Below are positions 62,544 through 64,000 of a stretch of DNA of 64,000 bases, one piece after another; positions within the stretch are counted from its first letter, which is position 1; each line of letters begins with the position of its first letter. Source of the stretch: Phycisphaeraceae bacterium (GTDB lineage: Bacteria > Planctomycetota > Phycisphaerae > Phycisphaerales > UBA1924); contig JAHBXK010000008.1 in the NCBI GenBank assembly GCA_019636535.1, forward strand, positions 55,021 to 119,020, given 5' to 3'. Position numbers and translations under genes: made by a program. A model generated the notes under the pieces. The model did not search any database. It worked only from the letters and a program-made list of their open reading frames with translations, and had not been told where the DNA came from.

Positions 62544-63746
62544 TTAAGTCGCGGTGGTTTGCGGTGTCGTCGCAATGAGAAGATTGATCATGTCGGGAAT
62601 GCCGACGATTCTGTCCGAACTCGGATCCGTGTCCGCGAGGATGAACCGATACCGATCTCCTCCTAAGTTCCTCAAGATCGTGTGGCAATTGCCTTGGGCG
62701 TCGTTCGTCAACCCGACATGTACTACGGGAATATTGCGATGTGCGCGTCCGCAGTACGACAAGAACTCCTCCTTGTCGGCGTCGCCGCACGAAAGGCCGG
62801 CGCAGACGATGGCATCGGCATCTGAGAAGGCTTGGTGAACGGTCTGCGAAATGTCTGCGACGGGGTCCAAGTAGTGACGGTCTGTGTGACCTGGCGGAAC
62901 GATGAGAGGAACCAGGGGGATGCTGTCTGGCACTTCATGACGAACGGTCATGCAGTTGCCACCCGTCCACACAACGGGTCCGCCCTCTCTATTCAGCCAC
63001 CAACCGGCCCCGCAATACCCGCCCGCTGGCGCGTAGAAATGCACGCAGCCGTGCGGCTTGAGGACCAGTTGCTTCGGGCAATTGTAGCAGTGGTACCAGC
63101 CGCTGCTGTTGTGCGCTGGAGCAACGATCGGTGTCCTGAGTCGAAACTCAAGCACGTTCTCAAGGATGTTGTCGTAGTTGAACGACACGAACGTGCATCG
63201 AAAGGCCTGAAGTAGTCGCGAGAGGGCGTCGTTCCACGGCCAGTCAACAGGGAACGGTCGACGCGTGTGTGTCCGCGCTTCGATCAACGTGCAGCAGACG
63301 TGCTTGAAGAAGTACCACAAGTAGACTCGCAACTCAACGCCTGGTCCGCTCGTGGCGACGCTGACCGATTGCGAGCTCCGATCAAAGGTGCCGATCGGCG
63401 ACTGAGCGAGTTGCTTGCAAATACCTTCGTAGAAGGTGCTCCGCGCGTCAGGGAAGTGCGGCCGGGCACTTTGCCACAGTTTCCAGAGTTCGGGGAATCG
63501 ATCCGGGCTCCAGAGCCTGCCTCGTGGCAATGGGTCGTACTGGCTCGGACGGTATCGTTCAGTGGGTTGGTCGGGAATCAGGTCAATTGTCTGGACAAAG
63601 GGCGTGTACCCCGTCCAACGAATCCAGCTCAGGGTCATGCCGTTGCCTACAACGAACACGAGTCGAGGCCTGTGGTCCGGCGGACCGTCGCCCGGCGTGG
63701 GTATGTTGCTGTAATCGTGTACGGTGCAGTTCTGGGATGTCAGCAC
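62544..63746 (-). CDS. SIR2-like domain protein of unknown function
   Basis: 400 residues from GTG 63746. The order of motifs is that of SIR2-like Rossmann folds: LVFVVGNGMTLSW (residues 29-41, in place of the GAG-x-S dinucleotide loop), TFVSFNYDNILENVLEF (185-201, like the TxNYD-LLE motif), LKPHGCVHFYAP (229-240, with the conserved His) and DAIVCAGLSCGDADKEEF (311-328). The middle contains a cysteine pair YHCYNCPKQ. SIR2-like NAD hydrolases often serve in anti-phage defence, but stand-alone members also have other roles. No helicase, prokaryotic Argonaute or other effector is next to it in the window. Confidence 0.55.
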   Translation of the reverse strand: MLTSQNCTVHDYSNIPTPGDGPPDHRPRLVFVVGNGMTLSWIRWTGYTPFVQTIDLIPDQPTERYRPSQYDPLPRGRLWSPDRFPELWKLWQSARPHFPDARSTFYEGICKQLAQSPIGTFDRSSQSVSVATSGPGVELRVYLWYFFKHVCCTLIEARTHTRRPFPVDWPWNDALSRLLQAFRCTFVSFNYDNILENVLEFRLRTPIVAPAHNSSGWYHCYNCPKQLVLKPHGCVHFYAPAGGYCGAGWWLNREGGPVVWTGGNCMTVRHEVPDSIPLVPLIVPPGHTDRHYLDPVADISQTVHQAFSDADAIVCAGLSCGDADKEEFLSYCGRAHRNIPVVHVGLTNDAQGNCHTILRNLGGDRYRFILADTDPSSDRIVGIPDMINLLIATTPQTTAT

Positions 63747-64000
63747 TCGCAGAGTGTACTACCGACACGGACAGTGAGCGAGCACTCTGCGGTGTCGTGG
63801 CCACCGAGGTCAATGAGCACTCGCAATCTCAGTGACAGGCCGTGGCGCCGTGGAGGCATTAGCCACGACGCGGGACTGTTCCAAGACTCACGCTCGCATT
63901 GGCTTGCCAGTGGGACGGGCGGCTTCGGAAGCGGTCGGCTTTCGATGCGGGCGCTGCTGAGGTCGGTCGCTGATGCCATGCGCCTTCGCTCACGCCCCCA
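63747..64000. other. 254-nt right end without a supported gene
   Basis: Only short frames without conserved features. It should contain the upstream region of the SIR2-like gene; the window ends here. Confidence 0.4.

Noticed and set aside
63740..63979. 79-codon - strand frame at the right end
   Set aside because: Overlaps the start of the SIR2-like gene, has no recognisable feature and poor start context.

Overview
The window looks like chromosomal DNA of a high-GC, free-living Gram-negative-type bacterium, most likely a member of the Planctomycetota close to Phycisphaerae. Evidence: two pilin-like proteins with the [28 protein letters not shown] leader and a YxDGHV motif near the C-terminus, secreted proteins ending in dockerin-like NGDG(V/T)VDLADLL repeats with an F/YLGxW spacing, a membrane protein ending in a CGYDLRG...CPECG zinc ribbon, a MoxR/DUF58/Bat operon, and HpnCDE squalene synthesis. 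No rRNA, insertion sequence, integrase, phage gene or CRISPR array was seen.

Layout. 1-17 kb is mainly + strand: the end of an M48 protease, dapF, a small dimeric-barrel protein, an M20 hydrolase, a class III aminotransferase, arginine/ornithine succinyltransferase (astA) and succinylglutamate semialdehyde dehydrogenase (astD); then purF on the - strand, a glycosyltransferase, xseA-xseB, an enlarged prepilin peptidase, an OmpA-type lipoprotein and three tRNAs (Val-GAC, Thr-TGT, Tyr-GTA). 16.8-26.3 kb is one tightly overlapped - strand operon of eight genes (MoxR ATPase, DUF58, lipoprotein, two VWA proteins, TPR protein, BatD, TPR/SH3 protein). 26.5-42 kb is an accessory-looking stretch: RidA, two pilin-like proteins, two large secreted repeat/dockerin proteins (one clearly lower in GC), miaB, a methyltransferase/GT2 pair, an M20 dipeptidase and a secreted endonuclease/phosphatase-fold protein. 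42-50 kb holds hpnC-hpnD-hpnE (squalene from farnesyl diphosphate) and an RND efflux pump with its adaptor. 50-58.5 kb holds ispH, a PilZ-like protein, a GT2, a very large hybrid histidine kinase, a NUDIX hydrolase and an M50 site-2 protease. 58.7-64 kb holds a rhomboid protease, argJ, a zinc-ribbon membrane protein and a SIR2-like protein.

How the genes work together. The M20/aminotransferase/astA/astD set reads as an ornithine (or arginine) to glutamate succinylation route lacking astB and astE in the visible cluster, with the M20 enzyme a natural candidate for the desuccinylase. IspH and HpnCDE feed isoprenoid/squalene synthesis. The Bat operon is a complete MoxR-VWA membrane system.

The most striking non-gene signal is at 58.67-58.72 kb: a G-run followed by a 24-bp perfect palindrome whose core is a textbook parS (ParB) site. 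It sits exactly where the + strand changes from strongly C-rich (left, irrespective of gene direction) to G-rich (right), the polarity expected at a replication origin. A second notable observation is that the two unrelated intramembrane proteases flanking this point share the same N-terminal and C-terminal cytosolic motifs.
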